Shown piece after piece: positions 1-12,402 of a DNA stretch of 64,000 bases. The position numbers were made by a program, and so were the translations under genes. Source of the DNA: Aquatica leii (lineage: Eukaryota > Arthropoda > Insecta > Coleoptera > Lampyridae). The stretch lies in contig CM069432.1 of assembly GCA_035610365.1 (NCBI GenBank), positions 181,955,027-182,019,026 on the forward strand, read 5' to 3'. The notes beneath the pieces are model-generated. The model had not been told where the DNA came from. It searched no databases and was given only the letters and a program-made list of their open reading frames with translations. Position 1 is the stretch's first letter. Each line of letters begins with the position of its first letter.

Positions 1-45
1 AGGCATGTGATCGGTCTATAGTTAGCTGGATTTTGTGTGTCTTGG

Positions 46-47
<2 letters not shown>

Positions 48-76
<29 letters not shown>
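48..76. repeat. (TTA)n microsatellite
   Basis: About nine uninterrupted TTA units. It is a simple repeat with no sign of coding function. Confidence 0.9.
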
Positions 77-2580
77 TAAGTAAATACACTCTTAATAGAA
101 GTATCAAAGCTGCTACAGCGCTAATGACTAATACACTTTTCTAAAGTGAAGAGTGATGTTGCAAAATTTAATTTTTATTATTGTTTACGTTTTATTAATA
201 TAATTTTTAATTATCAATTTAATTTGACAAAACCCATTATTATTTTGTATATACTTTATAATTAAAACTAATTATTTCTTACCTCATTCGATAATATTAA
301 ATGTTTACAAGATATAGATGATTGAAAGTAATTATTAAAAAGGCTTTATTAACGAAGAAAAAGGTGTATGAAAGAACAGCAGAAATAAAGTATAGGTATG
401 TTCAGCCTATTGTTATTTATTACTGTTATTAATGAGGCCGCAACGCAAATCGATAACAGACCAAACATGTAATGCTAGTAATAAATAAGAAATTTGTGTA
501 TACTACCAATTGAACAAAATCGTACTTATAAAATATTATTAAAAGTTTTGTTACTATTTTATAGTTTTGTGTAATTATAAGATAAAAACTACTGTATTGC
601 AAAATATGTTATGTAGTCGTAATAGGTATGCCGTTTAATTCCGCATCGTACATTAAATATTTTACTTTTCGTTTTTAATTAAATTACATTCAATGTAAAT
701 TTAAAATAAACAAAAGTGTAGAGTACAAAATTTTTGTACCCACAAACAAGTTGAATATCCACCATAATTTACAGTTCACAGGCGTGTTGCTAAATGAAAC
801 GTTTAATTTATCGATCTCATCCATAATTCTATCAAACTCTTGATAAATTCTACAACACCGGTCTAATTCCTATACTGACAAATGACCTATGACGTTTTAC
901 AACAGTGTAAACGTAAATTGTAATTGAAAAACTTTTGTCAATAATTTTTTTAATAATTAGTACTTTAAATATTTTAATTTTTATATTATCTTAGTATTAA
1001 AGTTTGACATTCTTCATCTTTACTATAAACTGCCTAAACAAAAATTTATTCTCATATTCTGCACCGTAGACGCAAACAAAAATTATCAAAAAAAAAATCT
1101 TGTTCACTTTGGACATCATACGAATATTTGCAGATTTGTATCAAAACATTTTCTTTAGAACTTTTTCTAGTTACTATAAGCAACAGCTTCGGTAAAAGAA
1201 AAGAAGTTGGGTTTTTAACCTTAAAACTCAAAAATTATATATCAATTTATATTGCTTTGATGTCAAATAACAAAAGTGCATTGCTGTGTTAAAGAAATTT
1301 ATTTATAATCGTTATTGATGAAACGATGCAATATAATCTGACAACCGGATATCCGGAAGCACTACACGGCTAATTAATTATATACACTGACACTGGAAAT
1401 CAGCGTGCTATAAGCAACATTCATGATTGATGACCCCGCTTTGTGTGTAAGGCCAGGTACTAACAATCATCACTGATTGTTCACCTGAGACTCAAATCTT
1501 TTGTCTAAAAAGTATGTTTTATTTTGATAAAAATTACATTTGAACAAATATTTATTTAAGTGAACCGTTGATTAAAAAATTACATCATTTGATGAATACG
1601 TTTTATGTAGTGTATTGATTTGCAACTATTAAAACGCGATACTAAATAGTACTATTTTTAAAAATACAAATTAATACATCAGGATTGTTCATGAAAAAAA
1701 ATGGGTAAGTTTTTGTGTAGAACGAATCAAAATAAATATACAATAATGTAATACAGGTTACACGCATATTTCAAATTTTGAATCTATTTGATTTTGTTTC
1801 TCAACAATGAGAAGCAAACAACAAAAGATATTGCTTTGATGTTTAAGTATCTATAAAAGATACAAAACATAAATGTTTCTAAAAAACAAAGTAGTGCGTT
1901 TTTAAAAACTAGCAAACGATATTATTCTTATTTGAGAATTTAATCTGATTTCTGTATACAAAATATAAAAAAAATATTTACAAGCGTTATAAGAGTCTTT
2001 GAAGTTTTATATTTTAAAATTGTTTTCTACTATTTTTATTATTCCATAATATCAGAACAACAATTTTTTTTTAATGGAACACCTTGTATATAAGTATATT
2101 AGTCTACTTTACAATCATATTATATGCACTTTTATAAGCAGTTTAAAAAATTTTCTTTTAAATTTATGACTAAAGATTTTTAAAAGAGAAAAAAGAGATC
2201 AAATCCTTAAAAAAAGAAAAGAACCACAACGGTTCTTAAAGACAAGATAGAAAATCGTTGTACAGTCGCAATCCAATGAAATGTTTTTGTTAGTAAATCC
2301 AAAACGACTGCCCAATTAACCATGTGATAATAAGAAATTTTGCTTTTGTGGTTCCTTATGACAACCTCAAACGGAAAAGAACGTAAAAGGCAGAAAAAAT
2401 ACGATATTGCCAACTACACAAAAGTCATTAAAACCATAGGCAGGAGAATGTTGCTGTTAGAAAAACTGAATGCAGACATTAACTTGAAATGTAATGTAAG
2501 TTGCTTATCCAACAAGTTTATATAATTAAAATCTAAAATTATGTTTTAACTAAGCGATTTTAATGCAACGTTTACATTAC
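77..2580. other. AT-rich DNA, nothing recognised
   Basis: Frequent stops in all frames. The short open frames around 2207-2525 are lysine-rich or low in complexity and resemble no family known to me. No inverted repeat or LTR was noticed. Confidence 0.5.
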
Positions 2581-2589
2581 AGGCATACA

Positions 2590-3110
2590 AGGAAAACGTT
2601 AGAACAAGACAGGCTTCTATTTTGTAGTTGGGCTCAACAGGTAGTCAATTTAAATGCTGTTTTTTTGCCTTGTTCTGTTTGTGGATGAAGACACATTTCA
2701 CAAAAAGTAATGGGTTAACCGCCATAACTTCCACTATCATTTCTATGAAAAACCATGTTTTATACAAATAAAAACTCAAGCTAAATACTTTTACTTGAAA
2801 TTATTCTACAGAATATTCTAGCGAAGATGTGGTATTTGCATGATGTTCCTGGTTCTATCCATCATCATCTTAAAAAGCGTTTCAATTAAATGGCTTCTAC
2901 GATCACCTGACTTGCTAAAATTGATTTTTTCCTATGGGGTTACCTTAAAGATGTAGTTTATAAAACACCACCTACTACAAAGGATGATATAAAAAATAGA
3001 ATTACACAATTTTTTTTAAAATATGTATTCAAACCTTAAAGATTGATTACAGAGATATATCAATTCCGGTTGGGGCCACTTTAAAAATGGTTATTAATTC
3101 AAAAATTACT
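2590..3110 (+). pseudogene. decayed DDE transposase (IS630/mariner-like)
   Basis: Three blocks in the usual order of a DDE transposase are visible in different frames. A first-aspartate block reads FVDEDTF and is followed by VNRHNFHY (about 2675-2745). A second-aspartate block reads WYLHD (about 2830-2850). A C-terminal block reads IDFFLWGYLKDVVYKTPP (about 2915-2985), typical of transposases with a SPDL..DFFLWG motif. Stops and frameshifts separate the blocks and the N-terminal DNA-binding part is missing or unrecognisable. It cannot encode an active enzyme. The superfamily is inferred from these motifs only. No terminal inverted repeats were found, so the original ends are unknown. Confidence 0.75.
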
Positions 3111-4435
3111 TAATTTAGCTTTTAAATTCTTCTTCGTTCTTATTAAAATTACTGCTTGTCTTTATTAGGTCTTCGTACCCCGTAATGTTTCATGTTAATT
3201 ATTTGTTATTGCTTGTTGTACTTGTACTAAACGTGCGTTCATTTAAAAATACTTAAGTTATTTGTTTGTCTTAATTTGCAATTATTTTCATATGATATTA
3301 CCAACAAATAATCTAATATCAATAGCCGTCGAAGAGTATATTTTTGTCAATAAATTAAGATATCTTTAAAACCATTGCTTTTAGGATAATTAATGCTACC
3401 GAACCAAAAGTACATTAAAATTTTAAAGACCGTTTTTTTCTAACGTTTTTTCGTGTGATACATTTTTTGTTTGTTCAAAACATTCCATTAGATTTTGGAA
3501 AACCGTTTTTGGTACATTCTTTTGGTTAACAGATAGTTTTGTCACGTGCTCCAAGCACATAAATCATATCGACCATTTCTTCAGTAAAAAAAAAATAATT
3601 CTAATGCAAAATTATAACAACAATTTTGCACTGATTTTTAAAATAAAATATTCAATATTTGTTTATCAAAATTTCTATTGTTTTTATAGTATAGTACCGT
3701 CACTTAAACGTTTTCCTTCAATGACATTCACGACTGCAAAGATGCAAGTTGCAATGTTTTGCGCAACATCAGTTTGTTTTTTGATCCTGTAGTTAAGAAA
3801 GTTATCCAAAACATTAACCTATTAATAAAAAATTACGTGCATTTATAAATGTACTCATATATTAGAAATTAAATATTTTATGACATAGTCTAACATACTT
3901 GACGAAATCTAAAATTTCGATATGGTCGGTCTAATGTGAAAAGTGCATAACTCCAATTTTGCTGGATTTGAGTGTTATGCTGTAACGCCTAATTTTGAAA
4001 TTTTATATTGTCGCTCGAACCCATATGTTCTATAGCACGCCTATGGTTAGAAAACTTTTAGTTAATTTAATTATCGTAGGTCGCGCAAAATCGTCATGCG
4101 CGAATTCCAATCGTTCGTTCTTTTTCAATTGTGTTTTTCGCAAATCAACACGTTGACTTAGCTCTTAAGCATTCTTACTGTAATTAAAAGGGTAAGAATT
4201 CGTTAAAATTTGTAGAATTTATTGTAATTTCGTTTTGTCGTTGATAGCTTTTAAGATTTGGTTCTTGAAAATCGATTTGGATCGAATATTTAGTCGAAAA
4301 TTGAAATGAAGCATGGCACATTTGGTTATAGAAAAATGGCGTCTTCGTATTGTGCAGTATCGATCCAACTTCGTGAATCGTAAATCTTGTTAGAATTGGA
4401 AGTAGCATCCCAATTGAGATATCGTCGTAGCATAA
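3111..4435. other. AT-rich DNA; one dispersed-repeat block
   Basis: No gene was recognised. The stretch at about 3720-3782, containing AAGATGCAAG and TTGCAATGTTTTGC, is clearly similar to about 61300-61362, so both belong to a dispersed repeat whose ends were not defined. Confidence 0.5.
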
Positions 4436-5403
4436 ATGGAATTCACTTTTATATCTACAAATCGTTGTTATTGTATTGAAGAATACAAAAAGAAAAATAA
4501 GGAGAGAAAAAGTTTTAGATTTGCAGAAAGCAAACAAGATTTATTACATTTTTTTAACAATTTGCCTAAACTGAAATCTCACTATTGCCGGAAATCAACT
4601 CAAAAATTATATTTAGAGTCTGAATTTAAAACAAAATCAGAACTGTATGATGTCGACAAAGAAGACTGGTGTACGAAACATAAAACTGAGGCACTCTCGA
4701 TAGCTACATTTTCAAACATGTTTGAGGATTTAAACCTAGCACTTATCTTACCAAACAAAAGAAAAAACGTATACGCAGAACATATCGCAAAAAAAGGAAG
4801 CACGTAAAAAAGGCGAAAGACAAAAATTCACAATGAACCCTCAGTCGGTACTTTTATGTCCCAAATCGAATGTATCGGCTTTCTATTACCAAACCAAATT
4901 GATCGCCTACAATTTCACAATTTTTGATCTGGGTACAAAAAAGGCTACTGTTTTTTTGTGCCACGAAGGCGAACGAGAACTTAATGATAACTGTTGCTCT
5001 TCAATCATTTGTGATTTTTATACAGTGACGGTTACATTGTTTAAAATATAACTGCACTTTGGCCAATACTTTATTGAACCTGCCTGTTGAAGAAGGAGTG
5101 TGTATAATACAGACACATTTGGAAAAGAGTCACATCCAGATGGAGTGTGACTCTGTGCACTCCATTAAACAAAAATTAAAAGACAGAAGTATCAATGTGC
5201 CAGCATTACGTAAATCTGCTCGGAAAAATTTTAAGCCGTACGAGGTTAACCTGGATCACACGCATTTTAAAAAATTTTCTACATTAAATTTGATCCAGTC
5301 TATAAGACCTGGACATAAAGTGGAGGATTCTACAGTAAATAATGTAACAGTTTTGAAATTTCATTTTGATGGTATAATTGAGTCTAACGTTTTAAAATTC
5401 TGA
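4436..5403 (+). pseudogene. decayed repeat-encoded protein (DUF7869-like)
   Basis: Three successive open segments in shifting frames (4436-4806, 4833-5050 and 5059-5403) spell consecutive parts of one protein. Recognisable blocks are LPKLKSHYCRKST, VLLCPKSNVSAFYYQTKL, FLCHEGE, and HIQMECDSVHS followed by INVPA and SIRPGHK. From memory these match a multi-copy, probably transposon-encoded protein common in insect genomes that carries a DUF7869-type C-terminal domain. The catalytic role of that family is not established here. At least two frame breaks plus stops make this copy non-functional. The N-terminal part upstream of 4490 is not recognisable. The family assignment rests on motif recall and should be treated as probable rather than certain. 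Confidence 0.7.
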
Positions 5404-7456
5404 AGAATTTATATTCTTACCAACCAGGACACAAAGAGATCTTCAGTACCTACAATTGTAATTACTAGAACTTCTGTACAAAGATAAATTAATAATTTTA
5501 AAATAGAGCATCTTAAGTTCTTAAAAAAGTTCATGAAAAAGAATTACCATTCTTTTTGCAATAGTCTAAAACAAGAATAAATTAGTACCTATTACTTTCG
5601 TGCCATACTTGTTTCACTTTCGTTTCGATAAATTGTTATAAAAAAATATTTTTAGTGTTGAAAACACTTATAGGATGCTTGATTTGAAGGTTTATGTAAC
5701 GAAACGATGAAACGCTCAGATGAAACAAAGCTGGAACTTGCGGTGGTGCCCAATTTCACTTCATTTTTTGTATTTTTTTGATGCAGTGTTTATTATTATT
5801 AAACAAAATATTTCTTATGATTTGTTTTATGTTTTAAAAATATAATAAGTCTTAATTTTACTCAACAGTGCTAAAAAATAATTATAGTAATTGCAGAATT
5901 AGATCCGTGGAAGTTTCCGCCTTGTACGCTGCAAAAATGGTACAATATAGATAAAAATTGCACATAATTATAAAGCACAAAATTTACTGCCAAAAATTTT
6001 CGGGAGAGTATAATTATATCTAATAGTTCAAGGATTACAGAATTTTAATGTAATGTGAGACATTTTCGCGCAACTTTGCACATTTGCATCTTCTAAACTA
6101 TTGAAGGTAATTGTACCCTTTTGCGGACTTTTATAGTAAATTTTGTCTTGTATAAAAATGTTTATGTGCAACTTTCCTCTATCTGGCACCGTTTTGGAGT
6201 AATAATTTATTGCTTCTTTTTGTTGAGTTTACTTTATTGTCTGGGAACATAATTCTCTTGCACGTAAATTTCAACCCATGTGAACTTTGAGGGCGACGGT
6301 CCACAGTGTAAAAAGTCAATAAAACGTAGCAGAAGTAAACACATGTGTCCGAAAAAGAAACATTTTTATTAGTGAAGCGAGACAGAGGTCACAGGTTAAT
6401 CTATTAGCATAAAATCACCAAAGTTTGTAAGTGTTCAGCTAGTAGTTGATTTGTTCTGCCGCTTTGGGAATAATAAAAAAAATTAGGCAAATCATTTAAA
6501 TACAAAAATGGTGGCGATCTCGATGCATGGTTTACAAGAAAACCAACTCCAGATACCTGGTGTAATATTACGACACCGACAAAATTACCCTTAGCCACAA
6601 GAAAAACCGCGGTGGTCACCAAAAGCAACTGGACCGAAACACAAATGTTGACTAAACGGATAATTTATGTTTAAATTTAAAAATGCGTAAACGAAGTAAT
6701 AACTTAATAAATGTGATTTATAAAGTTTTATAATAAAAACTATAAGTCATTATTAGTTTAACTCATAAACAATTTCATTGTGAAGTTATCAACATAGAAC
6801 GAAAGTACGTAAAATAAAATTTGAGTAAATTTTGAATGTTGAAATTGTACCAACAGTCAGGCAATTATAAAGATTATTAGTCTTACACTGTTAAGATTAG
6901 AGAAAGGATTTATGTTAAAGTTCATGTCATTAATGCTTCTTAGTAGTCAGTAGCGCATTTGTTAATTATTAATAGGAACAAAAAATGTATAATGGGTAAA
7001 TTTTTATTCCATTTGAAAAACGCAGCGCCGCCCAGTAACAAAACGTCATAACATCTTAAGGGTAGAAAAGAGAATAAAGCCGCCTTTGAGAATTTAAGAT
7101 ACTGTCTAACGCTAAAAATTGAGAACAATTATTTAAATATAATCCTAACGTTTAAATGGGATTTTTTGTTTGTTTTTTTGTTGTAAACCGAGAGAGCAAA
7201 TTTAATATTTTTTTTCTTTGCCTTTGGCAATTGACGTGTCTTATAAGATTTGTTTTTCCACCGAAAGATGACGCTAAGAATACCTAGAGAATTTAATCAG
7301 AAGTCGAGGCGAGTCCAGTTTGCTGTAAGTCTTCTTTAGATGTGACAGGGAATCGCGAACGCGACAAACTGCTGAGAAAATCCAGTTTTTAAACTGTGGA
7401 TGCACATTTGTGCACAAGGTGAAATCTTCACTTTGAAACTTTTACATCGTTGCAAC
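5404..7456. other. no recognised feature
   Basis: AT-rich sequence. The open frame on the minus strand at 6404-6628 and its overlapping plus-strand reading do not resemble a known family. Nothing else was noted. Confidence 0.5.
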
Positions 7457-8381
7457 TGTAACGAAACGAACATAAGATACACCATTTTGGAAAAATTGAA
7501 AACAAATTTTAAAATGGTGCATGTACTTTACCCCCATCCTTGCATATCCCACCAGCGCCGTGACAATCCCCGCTCTAAACACGGCCCAACAGAAAGGAAA
7601 AAGGATATAAAAGCCGTCTAGGATGGTATCTTTTCTTCTGCGTCCGAAGCCATATCTAAAGATACCTAGAACCTACCGAAGACAATCTCCGAACCTGAAA
7701 ATTAACAGTGAGTTTACTAATATATTAATTAACAACCACAGCCTGTACTTGAAACCTTCGTTCGACCTGAGTAAATCCCGATTTACTATTACAACGATCG
7801 AGACCTGCGTTTCACGCACTTTCATTAATCCGTACGTATATTCAGTAATTGTTGTGTTTTGGAGTATTGTATTTGGTTATCCTTGTTAGTAATTGTTGAA
7901 CACCTGAAGTTGTCTGTTCGTAGAGTACCTTAGTGCACGCCGTAGATGACTGAATGGTTATTCACTAGTACTGGAGTGTTACATACTGCACCTTGGTCGA
8001 CCCGGATGAGTAGCCCTTAGACATTTGTTCGTAGAGTACTTTAGTGCTCGCCGTAACTTTATGTAACTCCGTACATGTGACATACACACATTGTTGGTAA
8101 TTGTCTAACACCTGAGGTTATCGGTACGTAGAGTGCTCTAGCGCTTGCCGTGGATACCAAAGGAGTTATTCACCATTACTGGATGGTTACATAACTGCAC
8201 CTTGGTCGACCCGGATGAGTAACCCTTAGACATTTGTTCGTAGAGTACCTTAGTGCTCGCCATAAGTGTTTAAGGTGTTTGTATTCATCTCTCGAGTTGT
8301 ACGACACTAACTGTACGTAACTCATACCTGTGACATAAACAAATACAATAAAAATCCGTTTTTTTATCGAGTCGTGTTACA
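7457..8381 (+). mobile_element. candidate solo LTR
   Basis: The segment begins TGTAACGAAACG and ends GTGTTACA, giving the TG...CA boundary and a 6-bp terminal inversion (TGTAAC/GTTACA) expected of an LTR. It is less AT-rich than its surroundings, has a TATA-like GATATAAAAG at about 7606, and has an AATAAA signal near its end (about 8348). A C-rich block at about 7530-7590 (TTTACCCCCATC through AATCCCCGCTC) is similar to one in the 29.6-kb LTR-like sequence, which also starts TGTAACGA. No internal retroelement domain and no convincing target duplication flank it. It could alternatively be the non-coding part of another repeat. Confidence 0.5.
7888..8270 (+). repeat. ~208-bp tandem duplication inside the LTR candidate
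   Basis: Two diverged copies start at about 7888 (AGTAATTGTTGAACACCTGA) and 8096 (GGTAATTGTCTAACACCTGA). Each includes CTTGGTCGACCCGGATGAGTA. A shorter motif, CGTAGAGTAC followed by TTAGTGC-CGCCGT, occurs four times, roughly once per half unit, so the array itself seems to have arisen by an earlier duplication. Confidence 0.85.
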
Positions 8382-9356
8382 AACCTTATAAATACAAATT
8401 GAAGTGTATTTCAATCCATTTTAATTCGGATTTTATTTGCGACCTTGGCAAAATCATAGAAAACGCCAATCTAATATTAATTGTCGTTTGATCTACGTGA
8501 ATTCAATTAAATTTGGTCGTTGACTGAAGAAATGTATAAAGACTCGCAGCCTTATGGTAAAAATTGTAGTCACCGCAGGATCTGAGATATAGGAGGCGCC
8601 ATCGTATATTTAGGATCCGAGATTTCAGTTTATTGCGAGCAGTTGTAGTGTTTGCATCGTATGTATACGCTTCGAGCAGTGGCTACGCTTGGTCATACCG
8701 CTCTCTTTGCAGTTCAAATGACGATGATTTAACAAACGATTTAAATAAATCGCGTTTAACCAAACATCTACCAAGAGATACCATTAATGATGGGAATTCT
8801 AGTTTATTTTTTATGAATTAGGAGACCAAATTGCGATGTATCGGTGTGCTACACCTAATAAAAAAAACTAAAACGCCGTTTCAAATTCACAATTTTATTG
8901 GAAATTGGTGTAATCTTTATTAGCAAATCAAGTTAAAGTTTTAATTGAACGGAAAACCGATTTGGTACTCCGTTTTGTAGTCACATTTTAAAGAATATTA
9001 TCAACTGCAAAACACGATAAAACAGTTATATACATTTATAAACATAACAAAAAATTCTGTTTTACTTCTTGTGTAAGTATCAAATTACCGGAGCCGCCGG
9101 TTTTGAATTTGTGATGTGCTATTTTAAATTATTGTTCACTTGGCGATTTGATTATTTACTTATGAGTTTTTTGTTTTTACATTCTAGTTGATTGCAGAAT
9201 AATTATAGTTCCATAAAGTTCGATCGATTCCATTTTTGAATCAATTAATAAAAAAAATTGGCTAGAAAAATCGATTCTAAAAGTCGCTTTATTAGAGTAC
9301 AAAAATCAATTTTTAATGATTTAAATCACCATTCCTACTTTATATTAGGCCTAGGT
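8382..9356. other. no recognised feature
   Basis: AT-rich; the short open frame at 8633-8820 matches nothing I know. Confidence 0.5.
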
Positions 9357-9507
9357 CATCTATCGATACGTATCGATATTTCGATACGTAGCGATACTCC
9401 GATACATATCGATATTCCGATACGTATCGATACTTCGATATATCGATACGTATCGATACGAATTGCGTATCGATATTCGATTCGATATATCGTATCGCCC
9501 ACCACTA
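9357..9507 (-). mobile_element. hAT-type terminus with TATCGATA repeat array
   Basis: About 130 bases are built from variants of CGATACGTATCGATA. They finish with CGTATCGCCCACCACTA, whose complement TAGTGGTGGGCGATACG has the form of a hAT terminal inverted repeat. Repeated short motifs next to such an end fit subterminal transposase-binding sites. The opposite end was not found, so this is a terminus of a truncated or heavily diverged element rather than a complete copy. Confidence 0.55.
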
Positions 9508-11199
9508 TTTATAATATAGAACTAGTACAATTGAACTAGTTCCTTCAGGAACTTTACGTCGCTAGTTATTATTACTAGTTTTAGCACGGAGAGTTCACCT
9601 TCAAAATTAAGTTATCGAATTTTCTAAATGGAATCTCCTATAAAAGCTTTATTGAAAAGAAAGTGTAAAATATTGTAAAGTAAGTTAAAACAGCAGAATA
9701 AAAACACAAAGCCAAACTCTGGCAAACGTATAGATTGAAGAAAAAAATTCAACTTGTCAAATTACATACCGTTTACTCAAAAAACTTTATATCAGTCAAC
9801 GGTATCTATTAAATACAACAAACGATTATTTTGAAGAGTTATCTTATTACTTTCCAAACATTCCAGTCTTGTCTTTTTAGTTTGCGTTGAAAACAACAGT
9901 GTCGCGACTATCCAAGAGTGAAGTTTGTAGGCAGCGGGGTGCAGAGAGCCACAAAAGTGAGATAGTAATACGGTACGATTTTTAACATGAGCCTTGCGAG
10001 TCTTTATACATTTCTTCAGTCAACGATTTGGTTCTTAATAATCTGCCGCATCGACCTGTAAAGTCCAAAAATCGTATTTTCTTACGCACAGTAATTACAT
10101 TGCGTTTAAAACGCACCTGAGGTCAACGTTCGAACAATTCGACGAAATTTCCCCGGCACTACCTGTTCAATTTATCCAGACAAACGCCCAAGAAAAGGCA
10201 CCGCTGGCAAGGGGATTTGCGTTAATTTAACACCGTAAAACACTAGTACAAAAACCATATTGTTTTAATTTGTGTTGTAGCTTAAGGAACGTTGAGGCCG
10301 AGTCGAATACGAGCCAACCGAAGGTGCTGCCGGCGCATTCGATGCGAGTTCTATCGATCCGTGCAGAAGTATTTTCATTTTCCTTTTTTTTTTGAATTGT
10401 TCTTTTGTTGCAGTGTTATTTATGTTATTTATTTTGTTTATTTAAATTTGGAGTTTATTTTTTTATCTACTGTATGTAATAAAACGTAAAGATACATAAT
10501 TATTTTATTATACATCTTAATTGTGTTATTAGTAATTTCTCTACTTAACTACCTAGGGTGTTGTGAACAAAATCAAAATCACAACGCAGGACCGGTTACA
10601 CAACGTAGCTCGAATCGTGTCATAATCTTAAAAGTTGTTGAATTGTGAACCGCTATAAAACTCGGGTAAAATCCAATAAACATTTTTTTGTTGTTTTTTT
10701 AAAAATGCGCCTCAACTAATTAGAGTGTAGTGAAACAATTGCCAGAAATCACGCGATGTTAATTGTATTTAATCATTGAATGATTTATTTAATCCGACCG
10801 TATTCAATCAAAGTCTAGCTAAATTTCTGAGAGATCCACGTTTTCTCTAAAATTGATTGTGCCTAGAGAAAAGTTTATATTTATCCGAATGCTCTTAACC
10901 GTGTCTAAACTAGCAGAAAATGACAGTCGGTGGACGTAAATTTCAATTTTTTTATTTTTTCTTGCATAACATGTTTGTGAGCGTAATATTATTAATTAAG
11001 CTTTGCGAAGATGATGTTTTGCTGCCTTGAAAAAAGTTCGATGTTTTGAGATTTTGTTGCTTGCTTTATGTTTCTTAACGTAAATCACTTGAAAAAGAGA
11101 TATGTCTTAATACTTGTTGCTTAAACAAAGCTTAGATTTGAGAAAGTAAATTAGTACGGTCATTCACGACATTAAAAAGCTTTACAACGAAAATATCGC
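9508..11199. other. no recognised feature
   Basis: AT-rich, with a somewhat more GC-rich patch at about 10110-10350 that has no sustained reading frame. No RNA gene or repeat was identified. Confidence 0.5.
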
Positions 11200-11204
11200 G
11201 TCTC

Positions 11205-11350
11205 AATGTTGGTGCCAACAGTAGACTACTGGTGGAATAAAGAGAGTCGCAAACTTATGACAGAGTTTATTGAGCATTTTGTTAACGATTTGAAAACATT
11301 AGCCCAAAATACTCATTTTGGTACTTCTCTATAAAAGATGTACCCTCCAG
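11205..11350 (+). pseudogene. possible retroelement Gag fragment
   Basis: A short plus-strand reading contains EFIEHFVNDLKTLAQNTHFG, which resembles the helix in Ty3/gypsy-type Gag proteins that reads as Q-F-V-x-D/E-L-K-x-L-A followed by C/H-x-F-G. It stops just after this block. The fragment lies just upstream of an independent gypsy LTR and is not clearly part of that element. Confidence 0.35.
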
Positions 11351-11850
11351 TTTGCAATCATTTTGCACTAAACTATTACATACTACTAAAACTATAAATG
11401 AGAATCAACTGCCGGGAGTGCTTTGGTTTAGAGTTTTTAATACTAATTTAATGCTGAGCACAATTTCCGCACAAAGGACAAACAAATTTAACAACAAAAA
11501 TGGAAAAAACAGTGACGCCGGCCCATTTACATGCCATGATGTTTGTTCAAGTGTATGGATTTAATGATTCATCATCTTTCAGCGATGAAGAGAACAATTC
11601 CCAGACATTTCATTAACAAATGTTAAATACAAACAATTGGTGAATTATTATACGACTCTATTCTTGCTTAATATGTACCTAGAATATTAGTTATTCGTAA
11701 TTTTTTATTTTTTTATTATTTATGTATGCATTTTTATTTTGGAAAATCGTAATAAACTTTGTTCATTATTATATTACTAATGATATTACGTAGGTAATAT
11801 TGTATTTGTTTTCAACAATTGCAAGATTTGCGATATCTGTAAATTTTTTA

Positions 11851-12235
11851 TGTACTGAAACGTTTGCGAAGTTGTGGTCCGCATCTAGAACGTTCACGTT
11901 CAATATAGAGGGTTTTCAAAAGATAGCGGAGATGTATAAAAGCGGCACAAACGAGTCATAGGTCAGTTATTTTTAGTCGGATTGTTAAGAAGATGTTTAA
12001 ATAAATAAGTGATTAACACGTGTGTTTGAGTAAAATATAACGGAGCCTAACGTACGTGCCTTTAATGTAAGCAAATGTTAGTTTTCGATAAACAGAAGTT
12101 ATCTGCGGACATTATCTTTCGAGTGATTGTACTATATAAATTAGTGTAAGTGTTTTTTCTTAAATATCGTTAGATTTAATTAGTTCGTATAGTTCTAGAC
12201 GTGTAAATATTTTGTGTATAAATAAATTAGTTACA
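11851..12235 (+). mobile_element. 5' LTR of a Ty3/gypsy element (copy 1)
   Basis: The segment starts TGTACTGAAACG and ends TTACA directly before a primer-binding-site-like TGGTGTTAGTGTGG. It aligns along most of its length with 18896-19275 and with the reverse strand of 61965-62399. Shared blocks include AAATAAATAAGTGA, CGTACGTGC, TTAGTGTAAGTG and AAATAAATTAG. The core promoter is TATAAAA at 11935 with TCAGTT around 11965, exactly 30 bases apart. Upstream lies TAGAACGTTCACGTTC (about 11886), a GAAnnTTC heat-shock-element-like motif. It should drive transcription of the gag-protease remnant that follows. Confidence 0.8.
11935..11969 (+). promoter_or_regulatory. LTR core promoter: TATA box and initiator
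   Basis: TATAAAA begins at 11935. The initiator TCAGTT places a predicted start A at 11965, which is -30 for the TATA box. The same spacing and the same initiator recur in the two other LTR copies in this window. Confidence 0.75.
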
Positions 12236-12236
12236 T

Positions 12237-12252
12237 TGGTGTTAGTGTGGAG
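12237..12252 (+). other. primer-binding site of the gypsy element
   Basis: TGGTGTTAGTGTGG follows the LTR end after one base. TGG at this position is the complement of a tRNA CCA end, which primes minus-strand synthesis. The tRNA species was not determined, and several positions may be mutated. Confidence 0.55.
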
Positions 12253-12402
12253 TTTGCGATTTTAGTGTAAATATCTATAATTTAATATCGCTCCCGTAAT
12301 AAAAACATTGATATCGCTTAAATAGTCAGCTGTTTCAGTTCGTTAAATTAGTGTCGAACGTTATTAAAATTGTTTTATTAAACTTTATATACGTGTTTAA
12401 AT

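Noticed and set aside
4184..4803. Minus-strand ORFs opposite the 4.4-kb relic
   Set aside because: Complement of the recognisable plus-strand segments; no motifs of their own.
6404..6628. Minus-strand 74-codon ORF and opposite WW-containing reading
   Set aside because: Checked for PIF/Harbinger or retroelement motifs; resemblance was too weak to call.
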